From Gammaproteobacteria bacterium (GTDB lineage: Bacteria > Pseudomonadota > Gammaproteobacteria > DSM-16500), in contig JABDFQ010000001.1 of the NCBI GenBank assembly GCA_013286495.1, forward strand, positions 614 to 64,613: DNA of 64,000 nt. The letters run 5' to 3'. Numbering within the stretch: the stretch's first letter is position 1; each line of letters begins with the position of its first letter. Below the pieces are notes generated by a model that searched no databases, had not been told where the DNA came from, and saw nothing but the letters and a program-made list of their open reading frames with translations. Position numbers and translations under genes: made by a program. Of this stretch, positions 1 through 12,900 are shown one piece after another.

Positions 1-630
1 ATTGAGGGCGAAATTAATCATGTCATCGCCAGTGAAGCTAACCGTGAACGTATCACCGGAAGCCAGCACCACCTTGCCAAGGTCTGCGCGGATCATGCCG
101 CTGTTTGTGACATTCTGGCCGACCAGGGCAATCAAGCCGTTGTGAGCTGCGATCAAGGTACCGGCATTGATGATGGAGGCATTGGCATAAGGAGAAGGTT
201 GGTCGAAGATGAAATTGCCGCTCAGGAAATTCTTGTCGGTGATGTCTGTGGTGGTGGCGATCAGGCCGCCGACATTGACATAGGCACCAGGACCGAAATA
301 AATACCTGCGGGATTGACGAGAATGATTTTGCCAGTAGCGGTTAGGACACCATAAATTTGCGAAGCGCCATCGGTGGGACTGATACGATTGAGCGCAATA
401 CCACCCGCTGGCTGGTTGAAGTGGGTAGCTTCTTGCGAGCCAATATTAAAGCTTTGCCAGTTGATGATTGCTTGTTGACTGCTTTGATTGACGGTTGTAG
501 TGCTGGGTGTTTGCTGGATGACAACACTGCCTGCACCTACATTACCTACCACCGGGTTTGCCAAGACACCCGATGTAAGCAGAAAAGAAAGCATCAACCC
601 TGAAAGTAGTCCCTTGTTAATGCGTTTCAT
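1..630 (-). CDS. TpsA-type exoprotein, second copy (5' part only; runs off left edge)
   Basis: Reading leftwards from an ATG at 630, 210 codons stay open to the window edge. A GAGG ribosome site lies about 10 nt before the ATG. The product starts with a Sec signal peptide (MKRINKGLLSGLMLSF..., cleavage near ANP). A TPS/haemagglutination-activity domain follows, with NWQSFNIG, the ATHFNQPAGGIALNRI block and NPAGI. It is nearly co-linear with the first 210 residues of the giant TpsA at 934-23214, so the two are tandem paralogues. The shared leader around the start codon supports the start choice. Likely role (family knowledge): a secreted beta-helical adhesin or surface filament exported by the TpsB at 23743. 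Its length and C-terminus lie outside the window. Confidence 0.9.
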   Translation of the reverse strand, partial: MKRINKGLLSGLMLSFLLTSGVLANPVVGNVGAGSVVIQQTPSTTTVNQSSQQAIINWQSFNIGSQEATHFNQPAGGIALNRISPTDGASQIYGVLTATGKIILVNPAGIYFGPGAYVNVGGLIATTTDITDKNFLSGNFIFDQPSPYANASIINAGTLIAAHNGLIALVGQNVTNSGMIRADLGKVVLASGDTFTVSFTGDDMINFALN

Positions 631-933
631 GTATCCATTACCTCGTTTGTGGTAATTTTTTGTGCTTACTATATAAGGATAGTCGATATTTTGTGGTTTT
701 GTGGTGTGGTAATTAGTTGATTCTTATCGTAATTGACTCTTGGGGTCGCATCTCGCTTTCACCCTTTGCAACGGAGAAGGGTGAAAGCGAGATGCGACCC
801 CAGGAACTTCATTAGAACGCCTTCCCCTCAGGGGGAAGGTGCCCAACGGGCGGATGGGGGAGTACTAATCTGCTTATTATTTTTATTCCCCCATCCGCCT
901 GTCGGCACCTTCCCCCTGAGGGGGAAGGCGTTC
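631..933. other. Intergenic gap between the two tpsA genes
   Basis: This roughly 300-base gap separates the end of the giant tpsA from the start of the second tpsA, both on the minus strand. It holds two large hairpins (741-802 and 814-935, listed separately) and, next to the start at 630, an AT-rich stretch where the promoter of the second gene should lie. No credible gene is seen: the frame open at 733-1068 on the plus strand simply runs through the palindromes. Confidence 0.7.
741..802. repeat. 26-bp-arm perfect inverted repeat
   Basis: Arms 741-766 and 777-802 are perfect reverse complements around a 10-base loop. The outer 20 bases (TGGGGTCGCATCTCGCTTTC) are the same as part of each arm of the 69-bp palindrome at 23487-23659, so the two belong to one family of elements. 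There is no U-tract, so this need not be a classical terminator. Confidence 0.9.
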
Positions 934-935
934 TT
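814..935. repeat. Imperfect long inverted repeat at the 3' end of tpsA
   Basis: The left arm (about 814-862) and right arm (about 887-935) are near reverse complements, with an indel and a few mismatches. Each arm carries its own smaller palindrome (CCTTCCCCTCAGGGGGAAGG type). The right arm overlaps the tpsA stop codon. It probably works as an RNA 3'-end hairpin for the giant gene, though this is inferred from position only. Confidence 0.75.
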
Positions 936-3900
936 AATAACCGGCATTTGCCTGATAGCAGTATGGATTGATCTTCACATTGCTGAGATCGGTGTTGAAC
1001 ATCGTTGCAGCCTGGTTAACCAGTTGATCGATGTTCTGATCTGGTGTGGTGGTGTAGACCCAGCCTGAGCTGTCATCTGCATTATTATTCTGTGCATTTG
1101 GCTGCTGGATGATGGCGGAGATATCCAGGTTGGAGTCAAAGGTTGGCGTAGAGCTTGCTGTTGCAGGTGTTGCTGGTGTTGGTACCACTGGCGTTGGGGT
1201 CGGTGGTGTTGGTGTTACGCCATTGATGCTGGCGAAGTTGATGAATTGCAGTGTAGTGCTGCCAAAGGTGACGACACCAGTCGTAGGATCAATATTGGCA
1301 CCTGGGACATCGATGGTTGCCACATCATTGCCAGAAGTAGACTGGAAGATATTGAAGCCATTGAAGAACAGTGGGTCGTTCACATAACCAATCTTGCTGC
1401 CGGTGATCACGAAGTTATTCTGTTTTGGCAGGTTTGGAGCAGAGATGATGTTCGTGTTGATACCATCAGCATTGATCGTATTCACATTCGTGAAGTTAAC
1501 TGTATTGGCACCATTGGTTGCCACACCTGCATGGGTAGCAGAGAGTGCAACGTTGACATCCTGAGGACTGTTGAAGGTGAAGGTGTTATTACCCGTGCCG
1601 TTTACATTCACGCTGTTGCCATTGGCATTCAAACCATTGTTAAGAGTGATCTGGGTAGCACCCGATCCGGTTGTTTGCAAGGTAGTATTGCCGCCGAGTG
1701 TCAGCAAGCCATTGTAAGTCTGGCTATCTGATGTAATCACGCCGCCACCAACGATATCTGTATTTCCAGCCGTCAGGCTACCGAAGCTGGCATTGGTGCC
1801 GAGTGCATTGAGGATGAGGTTAGCTGTCGTCAGAGATCCGGTGACTACGATGCCGCCAGTACCAGAATTCAAGGTCAGATCCGTACCACTGCCTGCGACA
1901 TTACCGTTGAACTGGATAGCAGCGCTATTACCAGAAGTCAGTGTGGTATTGCTGCCGAGGCTGACATTGCCGTTATATGTCTGGCCACCTGTGGTATTGA
2001 CTGAACCGTTGTCAAAGATCAGTTGTCCGAAGGATTGCAAGGTGGAGATTGGTGTACCTGCACCGATGACGCCGTAGAGGTAAGTCGTACCATTGTCAGC
2101 CTGTACGGTGAATGGGTGGTTACCATTGACCGTGCCATTGACGTAGATGTTACCCAGGAGACTGATCATGTCAGCGTCATTCGTCAGGGTGATTGGGCTG
2201 TTGTTGTTCTGGTTATAGAGAGTAATCGTTGTCGTACCACCATATGTGATGTTGGCAATGGTGACATTGGTGGAGAGTAATGGGGTGACATTACCGATTT
2301 CACCATTCATTACCATGCTGCCAGGACCACTGATATTGAGGTTAGCCTGGCCATTGATGTTGTTGTTGAGTGTGAAGTTGCTACCCGTATCGACATTGAT
2401 GGTATCGGTGCTGCTGGTAGCAAGTGTGATCGGTGAGTTGAATCCGGCAGTGCCATCAGTGGTCATATTACCGTTGTTGAGGGTGATGACATTGCCTTGA
2501 TCAGCCACATTCACATTGTTGATATTGAAGGTACCGTTGTTGGTGGCATTGATGTTGGAATAACCCAATGCACCGCTATTCGTCAGACTTAATTCGCTGC
2601 CAGCACCGGTGATGGTGGTCGTGCCAGCATAACTGTCAGCTGATGAGAAGCCTGTGTTATTGCCAGAGAAGATGACCGTGCCACCGTTGACTGTCATATT
2701 GCCGCTGCCTTGCAGGCTGCCACTGAAAGTGGTGGTGCCAGTATCGGTGATACCCAGTGTATCGCCACTGGAGAGCACACCATTGCCGCTGAAGTTGATG
2801 CTATTGGTGCCAGTGATACTGCTATTGCCACCGACACTGAAGTTGTTGCTGATTGGGTTGCTCAAGGCGACCAGTGAAGTCAGGTTGCCGCCGTTCAAAG
2901 CCAGAGAGCCTGTGCCAAGCGGATTGGCGTTATTGTTATTGATATCGAGTACGCCGCCGTTTACCGCTATAGCACCGCTCAAACTACCATTGTTACCACT
3001 GAATTGTGTCGTGCCGCTGGCGATAGTGACGCCACCTGTGCCGCTTAATGCACCGGCGAAGTTGGTGGTGCCGCTGTCGCTAACTGTCAACGTACCGCTT
3101 GAGAGTACGCCCGTTGGCATGGTGATGTTATTGCTGCCGCCGATGGTGGCATTGCCGCCGACTGTGAAGCTGCTATTGGCAAGTGTCGTGGTTTGTGCAG
3201 CTGTTAAGGTACCGCCATTCAGGTTCAATACACCGCTGCCAAATGGGTTGCTAGCATTGCTTGCCTGTAAGGTACCGGCATCGAGTGTGACATCGCCGGT
3301 GTAAGTGTTATTGGCACCGCCGCTAGCCATGACTAATGTACCGCTGCCCATCTTGGTCAGGCTGCCGCTGCCAGAGAGTGCATTGGTGCTGCCAACCGTC
3401 AAGGTACCGGTATTGTTGATGGTATTGGTGCCGGTCAGTGCGAGTGCGCCTGTACCAAAGCTGTTGGTGCCTGCTTCTGTGATAGTTGCATTGTCTACGT
3501 TGATATTGTTAGCCAGTGTGCCGCCCAGGCTGCCAGCGATATTGAAGGTGGTATTCGCTGCGACATTCAAGGTGCCTGTGCCTAAGGCATTGTTGCTACC
3601 AGAGATGCTCAGGGTACCAGCATTCAAATTGGTATCACCGCTGAAGCCGCTGTTATTGCCAGATAAGGTCAAAGTACCCTGGCCGATCTTATTCAATATG
3701 CCTGTGCCACTGACAGCGTTGCTTACGGTCAGGCTATCTGCCGCATTGGTGACATCGATGGTGGATGAACCAGCAGAAACGCTGATGGCACCGCTTAAGG
3801 TATTGTTGCTGGTGCCGATGTTATTCACGATGGTGCTGCCATTATTCATGGTGATGTTGTTGGCAAGAGCGAGGCTGGAGCCGTTTAAGATCATGGTGGC

Positions 3901-6900
3901 ATTGTTAGCCGCGTTCAGCACCACACTGCCCGTACCCAGTGATGAACTGTTATCGACCTGGATGCGGCCAAGGTTAACGGTCGTGCTGCCGGAATACGTA
4001 TTGGCGCTGGCGAGATCAAGGGTTCCCAGACCAGTCTTGTTGATAGCCACACCGTTGCTGCCGGATGCGATTGTGCCAGAGACTTGCAGCATGTCGCTGA
4101 ATGGGTTGCTGACATTGATGGTGACGCCGCCACCGACTGCATTATCCGCATTCATGTTGAGTGTGCCTGAGAGTTGTGTGGTGTTATTGGCAGCGCTTTC
4201 GACCAGCATACTGCCATTGTTGAAGTTGAGGTTATTGGCGACATTCAGGCTGTTACCAGTGAAGGCGAGCACTGCATTATTAGCAACCGTTGCGGTTGCT
4301 GTGCTTGCGCCAAGGCCGGTGCTGCTCTGGATGTTCAATACACCAGCGTTCACATTGCTGGTACCAGTGAAGGTGTTATTGCCCGTCAGGATCAAGGTGC
4401 CGGCGCCAGTCTTGTTCATGGTGACGCTGCTGCCTGAGACCGTGCCATTCATGGTGGTCATGGTATCGATGTTAAAGGTGTTGGCTCCCGTCAATCCCAC
4501 CGTGCCATTCAAGGTATTGCCGTTGATATTGCTATCCAGCAAGGTGGCGTTGTTGAAGCTCAGGTTATTGGCGAGTGTGAGTGCGCTGCTGCCAGTTAAG
4601 CCGAGAGTTGCATTGTTGATGGTGGCAGAGCCGCCGCTCAAGGCATTGTCATTGGCAACATTCAAGGTACCGGCGCTAACTGTGGTGTTACCAGCATACA
4701 AGTTGGCATTGGTGAGAGTGAGTGTGCCGGTGTATCCGCCAGTGGTGTTCAAGTTGAAGTTATTGATATTGCCGCCGATGGTGCCGAGTGAGCTATTGGT
4801 ATCGTTGATGTTCAGGCTCAGGTTCAAGCCGCTGGTTGCGCCGTCGATGCTATTGGCACTGACGCTGAAGCCGGATAGAGCTGTGCTATTGGTCAGAGTG
4901 ACTGCGCCGTTGTAAGTCTGTGTGCCAGTCGTGGTGATGCTATTTGCTGCGATATCGACTGCATTGGTGGTCAGGTTGTTGATGTTGTTGACTGCACCAT
5001 TCAGGTTAGCTGTGCCGCTATTGTTGATTGTCAGGTCGTGGCTGTTGCCGGTAATCGCACCGAGAGTCACATTGGTACCGGTCAGGTTGGTGTCAGATCC
5101 GAGCGTTGCAGCGCCGTAGCTCTGTGCGCCAGTGGTGCTAATTGAACCGTCATTGATATTGACGTTATTGGTCGTCAGGCTTGAGAGTCCGCTGATTGCG
5201 CCAGCCAGTGTGGAAGTGCCGCTATCTGCGAGAACGAGAGCATTTCCGCCGCCAGTCACTGCGCCATTTAAGCTAATGCCAGCACCTGTCATGGTGACTG
5301 CATTACCCAAAGTGAGTGCGCCATAGCTTTGTGTACCGCTGGTTGTCACATTGGCACCGAGTGTCAGGTTGTTAGCTGTATCGCTGACGCTGGCGAGTGC
5401 AATGCTGCTGCCGATAGCGCCATTCACTGCGATATTGCCAGCACCTGCGAGTGTCAAGACATCTGTGTTTGGAACTGCACCATCCACCGTGCCATTGATA
5501 TTCAGGGTATTGCCGCTATTTGCCGTGATGTTTCCAACCGTACCGATAGTGAAGTTGCCGCCAAGGGCATTGGTGGTGCTGTTTGCGCTGATCAGGTTAC
5601 CACTGAGGTTGAAGTTGTTATTCAGTGCGAGGCTTGTGCCATTCAAGGTCAGTGTGCCACCGTTTGCAATCACTGCATCAGCTGCGCTTGAGCCTAAGCC
5701 ATTGCTGCTGCTGACGTTCATGTTGGCACCGGAACCGACTGTGGTCGTACCAGTAAATCCACTGTTATTGCCAGAGATATTGGTCGTACCTGCTGTCTGA
5801 TCGATACTGCCGCTGCCGCTAATCGTATTGGCAATGCCAGTTGTTGCAGAGTTTGAAATCGTCAGCGTATCACCACTGCCAATCGATGCTGTTGATCCTG
5901 TGAAGTTGATGTTATTGCTGCCATTCACTGCGACATTGCCACCGACGCTGACATTATTCGCAACTGCTGCTGTGAGTGAGGATTGCAGGTTGCCGCCATT
6001 TAAGTTCAAGGTGCCTGCGCCTGTGCCAAGAGCACTGCTTGCATTGCCGAGGATCAAGGTACCAGCGTTCAGGGTCGTGCTACCAGCGTAGGTGTTAGCG
6101 CCATTCAGGGCGAGTGAGCCGCTGCCATTCTTGGTCAGTGAAGTCATGTTGCTGATGATGCCGCTGATCGTGCTATTTGTTCCCGTGTTACTCAGGCTCA
6201 AGGCATTTCCGCCGCCTGCGATGCTGGTGGCATTGATGTCACCGCCAGACACGAAGGAGGAGGTTGCGCCCAGTGTCAGGCCATCATTGTAGGTCTGGCT
6301 GCCGGAAGTGGTGATGCTGGAAGCATTGATGACATCGCTACCGCCACCACCCAGGGTGAGGCTGCCGATATTGACGATGCCGTTTAAAGTCTTGGTGCTG
6401 GTGCTGCTGCTAGTCATGTTGAGGTTGAATGCGCCACTGATTGCGCCTGCTGTGATTGAGCCAGAACCTGTGCTGATGCTGCTATTGCCAGCGAGCGTGA
6501 TGCCGCCGAGATTGGCTGCGCTATTGGTGGTGGCGAGTGCGCCGTTCAGATTCAATCCGCTGGTAGCTGTGGTATCGATACCGCCAGTGAAGTTGAAGCT
6601 GCCGCCATTGCCGAGTGTGAGTGCGCCACTGTTGCTAAATACCGTATCGCCACTGATGGTATTGGATGCGCCATCCATGATGATGCTGTATGGCTGACCG
6701 AAGGTGGTTAAGCCACCGAGTGTCGTATTGTTGGCGAAGGTGACGGTGCCAGTTGCGCTGGTATTATTCTGCAGACTCAGTGTGTTGCTTGCGCCATTGA
6801 CCACACCGTTAAAGTTGACTGCGCCAGTCGTACCAGCATTCACCGTAATGTTATTGGTCAGGTTAATCGTACCGGTGCCATCTGGTGTGATGTTGATTGG

Positions 6901-9900
6901 GTTGGATGTGCCAGAAGTGATATTGCCACCCAGCAGGATATTGCCGTTAGTACCAGAGTTCGTGCTGATGGTGACGCTGCCGGTTGCATTCAATGAAGCG
7001 CCGGAATCCACTTCAACACCTGCTCCTGCTGTGCCCAAACCTGTCAGGTTGGAACCGCTTAATACCAGGTTGCCGCCGCTGCCGATCGAACCTGTGACCA
7101 GTACGCCGCCGATGCCGGTATGTGCATTATCACCAGCGAGTGTCAGGCTATTTGGACTGCTCAATGAACCCGTGACATCGATGAAGCGATTGACGTTGAA
7201 GATAACGGGTGAAGTGAAGTTCAATGTGCCGCCTAATGTCAGGTCATTACCATTACCTTGCAGTGAGATATTGCCTGCTCCGACATTCGGGTTGGCATTC
7301 AATGCAAGACCACCGCTTAAGGTCAGCGTGCCGCCCGTGCCTGGTGAGGAATCGAGGACGCCGTTGACGATCAGCGCAGTAGCGGTACCGGTTGAGTTAT
7401 TAGCAGCATTTAAGCTGATGTTTGCACCGTTGCTGGCGATGATGCCGCCGGAATTAATGGTCAGCAAGCGGTCGGAGGAATCCGGTGAGAGTGTGGTCAG
7501 ATTGATATTGCCGCCCGTGGAAATCATGCCCGTCGTGGTCAATGCACCGGTATTGGTGACGCTGGTGACACCGCTGCCAAGGGTGGAGGCGCCTAATGTC
7601 AGCAAGGTGCCTGTGTTATCGAGAGTGACATTGTTGGCACCGCTATTGTTGAGTGAAACCGTGCCAGTCAGGTTGTTGCCAGTGTTATTCAGGTTGATGA
7701 GGCCTGCGCCTGCGTTAAAGGTGGTAGCACCAGCAGAAGCAGCTTCAGTGACTGCACCCGTTTGTGAGATGCCAAGACCGGTGGCGGTGAAGGTACCGGA
7801 ACCGACGCTGGATGTACCGAGAGCAAGAGCAATGCTGTTAGTTAAAGAGACGTTGTTGGCGCCGCTATTGTTGACGCTGACTGCACCTGTGAAGGCGTTG
7901 CTGGCTCCATTGGTGGAGAGGTCAACCGCATTGGCGCCTGCGTTAAAGGTCGAAGTTCCAGCTACCGTCAAGGCACCGGTCTGGCTGATGCCACCGGTTA
8001 CGCCACTGGCTGTTGCTGTCAAATTCTGTCCGACGGTGCTTGCGCCTAATACCAGAGCCTTGCTGTTAGTGATGCTGGCATTATTGGCACCGCTGTTGGT
8101 GAGGCTGACAGCTCCAGTGAAGGCGTTGCTGCCGCCATTGGTGGATAGATCAATTGCATGAGCACCGGCTGAGAAGCTGGAAGTGCCAGCAACCGTCAAT
8201 GCGCCAGTCTGGCTAATTGCACCACCTGCTGTGACATTCAGGTTCTGACCGATGCTACTTGCAGCGAGGGCGAGTGCGATGCTGTTATTGATGCTGACGT
8301 TATGGGCGCCGCTATTTGACAAGCTGACTGCACCCGTGAAGGCATTGCTACCACCATTCGTTGCAAGATCAATTGCATTGGCACCGGCTGCGAAGCTGGA
8401 TGTTCCAGAGACGCTGATTGCGCCAGTCTGTGAAATAGCGCCGGTGTTGTTGATATTCACATTACCTGCTGATTGAGAGATACCCGTGATGCCCAATGCG
8501 CCTGTGTTGGTGAGGGCGATGGTGCCTGTCGTACCTGCATTGGTTGCATTAAAGCTGGAGACAGTATTGGCATTATTGAGTGTGCTGCCGCCAACGGAGT
8601 TGACCGTCAGTAATGCGCCGTTAATCGTGCCAGCACCCGTTTCAGAAACCGTTCCTGCTGTACCTGTCAGGCTGACATTGCCGCTGCCAGCGTTCAAGTT
8701 ACCTGTGCTTAATGCGACGTTACGTCCAGCCGTTAAGTTAATGCCATTCGTCGTGTTGATGTTATTGGCAATCGTCAGGTCATTGGTTGCACCAGTATCG
8801 GTTGCGCTGAAGCTATTGAGAGCTTTGGTGCCGCCAATGGTGCCTAAAGTCATCGTGCCAGCGCCTGAGTTGACTGAAAGGGTATTGCTGCCAGCAACGC
8901 TGCTGTCTGTGGTACCGAGGCTGATATTGCCGCCGGATGAAGCGAGTGAGGTATTGCCGCTGATGGTGGTCGTGCCGAGGGTCATGGCATGGTTAGTCGT
9001 GCTGACGCTGCCATCAATAATCGTGCTGGATGGATTGGAAGCATTGCCCGTTGTGGCAAGACCGCCTGCGAAGCTCAAAGTGCTGCTGCCGCTGCCTAAT
9101 GTGACAGTTCCCGTATTCAGGAAGTTGACGCCACTCGTAAAGTTGCTGGTCGTGCCATTCAAGGCGACGTTATAGCCAACGTTAGAGGTGATCAGGTTAT
9201 CCAGGGTGACATTGCCATTGAAGGTCACTGCATTGCCAGCGGTTGCATTGGCTGTCAAATCATCACCGCTACCCGTGACGCTGTTATTGAAGGTGATATT
9301 GCTGCCGGATAATGTCGGTGAAGTGCTTAAGGTGACAGCATTACCAAAGGTCTGGCTGCCCGTTGTCGTGATATTTGCACCGATGGCAGTCGTTCCCGTT
9401 GAACCGGTTGCCACGCTCGTTAATGCTGTGCCGCCGCCGATTGCACCATTCAAGGCGAGAGCGCCATTACCTGCGAAGGTCAGAGCCTGAGCGCCATTGA
9501 TCGTGCCGCCAATTGTCAGTGAGTCGCCACTGTTCGTGACATCAATCGTGCTATCGCCTGAGAGTGTGATATTGCCATTGATCGTGCTGCTGCTTGAACC
9601 GGTGGTAGCAAGAGCGCCTGCGCTGCCAACACCTGTACCATTCAAGGACAAGGCATTAGCGAGGGTGACGCCGTTTACCAGTAATTCTGCGCCATTGGCA
9701 ACTGTGACATTGCCGCTGCTCAAGCCGCTGTTATTGGTGACATCGATGATGCCGTTGTTGATGCTGGTGGTGCCGCCAAAGGTGTTAGCACCGGAGAGTA
9801 ATAAGGTATCCGTACCCGTCTTGGTTAATGCGCCAGCGCCTGCGATGATGCCGCCATAGGTGAGTGTGCCGGTATCGGTCTGGAAGGTACCGCCGCTAGC

Positions 9901-12900
9901 ACCGAGTGAGATGCCGCGATTGCTGTTCAGTGTAAATCCTGCAGAGCTTTCCAGTGTGCCGCCATTGATGGTGAGTGAGCCTGGTGTTGCGCTACCAGGT
10001 GCTGTACCTAATGCACTGTCTGCTGCTGCACTGATGGTACCGGCATTGATGGTGGTGGTACCGGAGTAGGTATTGCCACTGGCGAGTTGCAGTGTGCCAG
10101 CGCCGACTTTAATCAGACTGCCTGTGCCACTGACGAGACCATTCCAGGCAACGGTGTTGTTTTCGATATTGAAGTCATTGTTCGTGCCAGCCAAGGTAAC
10201 AGGATCAGCCAGTGTCAGGCCATTGCTGGTAAAGATGCTGGCGATAGCGCCTGCTGTGCTATTGAGATTGATGGTTTGAGTATTGGCTGGATTGAAGACC
10301 AGGAATACGCCTGAGCCGATGCTTGCGGTTGAGGTGACATTGATAGCTCCTGTGCCGAGTGCGCCACTGGAGAGTTGTTCCACGAGGCCTGAATTAATAT
10401 CCAGTCCGCCGCTGAAGGTATTCGTGCCTGAGAGTGCGATCTGGCCAGATGGGAAGCTGACGATGACTGCGCCAGTTCCTGAAATATTGCCGCCGTAATT
10501 GCCGCTTTCAGCAGAATTCTTGATGATGCTCAAGTTACCTGAGCCGAGTGTGATCGAGCTGCCGGTTGCACCACTGCTGGTTAATGAAGGAATAGTGTTG
10601 TTGAAGTTATTGAGATCGAGAGTACCGGTGCTGCCCATGACGACTGCGCTATTCGGTGAGAAGGAGTTGGCAGCGCCAGCCTGCAAGGTACCAGCCTGGA
10701 TGTTGGTCGTGCCGCTATAAGTGTTGGCACCAGAGAATTGTTGTGTACCGCCGCCTGTAATATCGATGTTGACACCACCGGTGCCGCTAATCACACCCGA
10801 GTAAGCATCTACAACATTGAGGTTGTTGGCGATGGTTAAGGTGCCGGTGCCGAGTAATACATTTCCATCAGTTGCACCGCCACCATCCAGACCATTGATC
10901 GTGTTATTGAAGTTGTTGAGGTTCAGGACGGTAGTTGGAGCGTCTTCCAGTACGACATAGCTATTGGGTGAGAAGGCATTGTTAGCACCAGCTTCAAATG
11001 CGCCTGCCTGAATATCGGTTCCGCCACTGTAGGTATTACCCGTACCACTTAATTCGAGAGCGCCGGTACCACCTTTCTGCAAGCTACCCGTTCCTGTCAG
11101 ATTGCCGGTTAATTGCGTGAGATTAGCCTGAACGTTGATATTGTTGACTGTGCCATTCAATGCAATGTTGTTTGGCAGTGTGATAGCGCTTGATGTCAGT
11201 AATTCAGCGAAGCTACCACCTGAGCTATCCAGAGTAATCGTATTCGGGTTGGTCAGACTGCTGAGCGCCTGTATATCGAGGATAGATTGATTACCCGTCG
11301 TTGGTGTAATCATGATTGCACCGCCACTTGCTCCACCCAGTGCATTAGCGTTTGTGGCAACCAGAGTACCCGCATCAATCGTGGTAGTGCCGGTGTAAGT
11401 ATTGGTACCAGAGAGGAATTCAGAAGGTGTGCCGCCGCCAGTGTAATTCAGTGTTAAACCACCACTGCCACTGATAACACCAGCATAGCTAAGTGCTAAA
11501 CCGCTTTGAGAATCAGAAAGTGTCAGATTGCCAGCGCCGAGTGTGGTATTACCACCATTGCTGCCACCACCGATGAGGTAGTTGATGGTGTTGTTAAAGC
11601 CATTGAGATTGAGTGCGACACCGGTTGCATTAGCGAGATTGATACCGCTAGCGGCTGATAAGGCATTGACAGCGCCAGCCTGCAATATACCGTTATTCAC
11701 ATTAGTTTCGCCGGAATACGTATTGCTGGTGCCATTTAATTGCAGAACACCGGCGCCATTCTTGTTGAGTTCACCCGCACCGGATACGACACCGCCTAAT
11801 TGTGTGGTGTTGGCTGCGACATTGATGTTGTTGTTAGAGCCAGCATTTAAGATGACATTGTTCGGCAGCGTGATGTTGTTACTCGTATTCAACTGAGCGG
11901 TTGATGTCAGAGCTGAGCTGTCGAAGGTGATGGAACCGTTGGTATTGGTCAAGCTGCTGATGCCTGATAAATCGAGTACAGCTGTCTGGCTAGCGGTTGG
12001 TGTGATGAAGATATTGCCGCCAGAACTGGTGCCTAATGCACCGGCTACACCAGCCGTCAAGGTGCCAGCATCGATAGTCGTGTTACCCGTGTAAGTGTTG
12101 GCATTAGCGAGAGTTTGTGATGAGCCTGCGCCAGTCAGATTAACCGTCAAGCCACCCGTGCCACTGATGACACCAGCGAAGCTTGGGTTGATACCAGCGC
12201 TGGAGCTTGCGATCGTCAGATTACCTGCGCCGAGTGTGACGTTACCACCTGTCGTGCCGCCACCAGCGAGTGCGCCGACGCTGTTGTTAAAGCCATTCAG
12301 ATCGAGTGTTGCGCCTGCGACATTAGCCAAAGTGACCGTGCTGTTTGAAGCGAAGGCATTGACTGCGCCTGCCTGCAAGGTACCGTTATTGACGTTGGTT
12401 GCACCCGTATAGCTATTGGAACCAGAGAGTTTCTGTATGCCACTGTTGGTCAGGTTAACTGTTAAACCACCTGAGCCACTGATGCTGCCGGCATAGTTAT
12501 TGGTTGCGTTGACGTTATTGGCAACGGTTAAGGTGCCAGAACCCAGTGTCACATTACCGCCATTCGCACCACCACCAGCGAGTGAGGCAACGCTGTTGTT
12601 GAAGTTATTAAGATCGAGGATTGCGCCAGAAGCATTAGCGAAGTTAATGCCGCTGCTGGATGACAATGCATTGGCTGCGCCGGCTTGCACTGTACCTGCG
12701 TTGATATTCGTCGTGCCGCCATAAGTATTGCTGGTGCCATTGATCTTGAGGATTCCCGTGCCGTTCTTGGTAATGCCGCCAGCGCCTGTGATTGCGCCAC
12801 CTAATTGCGTGGTGTTAGCTGCGACATTGAAGACATCATTCGTGCCAGTCAGGGCAACCGCATTGGACAGCGTGATGGCCGCACTGGTATTCACTTGTGC

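Noticed and set aside
733-1068. 111-codon frame on the plus strand
   Set aside because: It runs through two palindromes into the 3' end of tpsA; its sequence is just hairpin translation.
3305-4915. 536-codon open frame on the plus strand opposite tpsA
   Set aside because: No start context or domain; Leu/Val/Pro/Ala-rich low-complexity translation is the mirror of the repeat codons of tpsA. Same for 6704-8161, 8486-9175, 18092-19117 and the other plus-strand frames between 1.1 and 23 kb.
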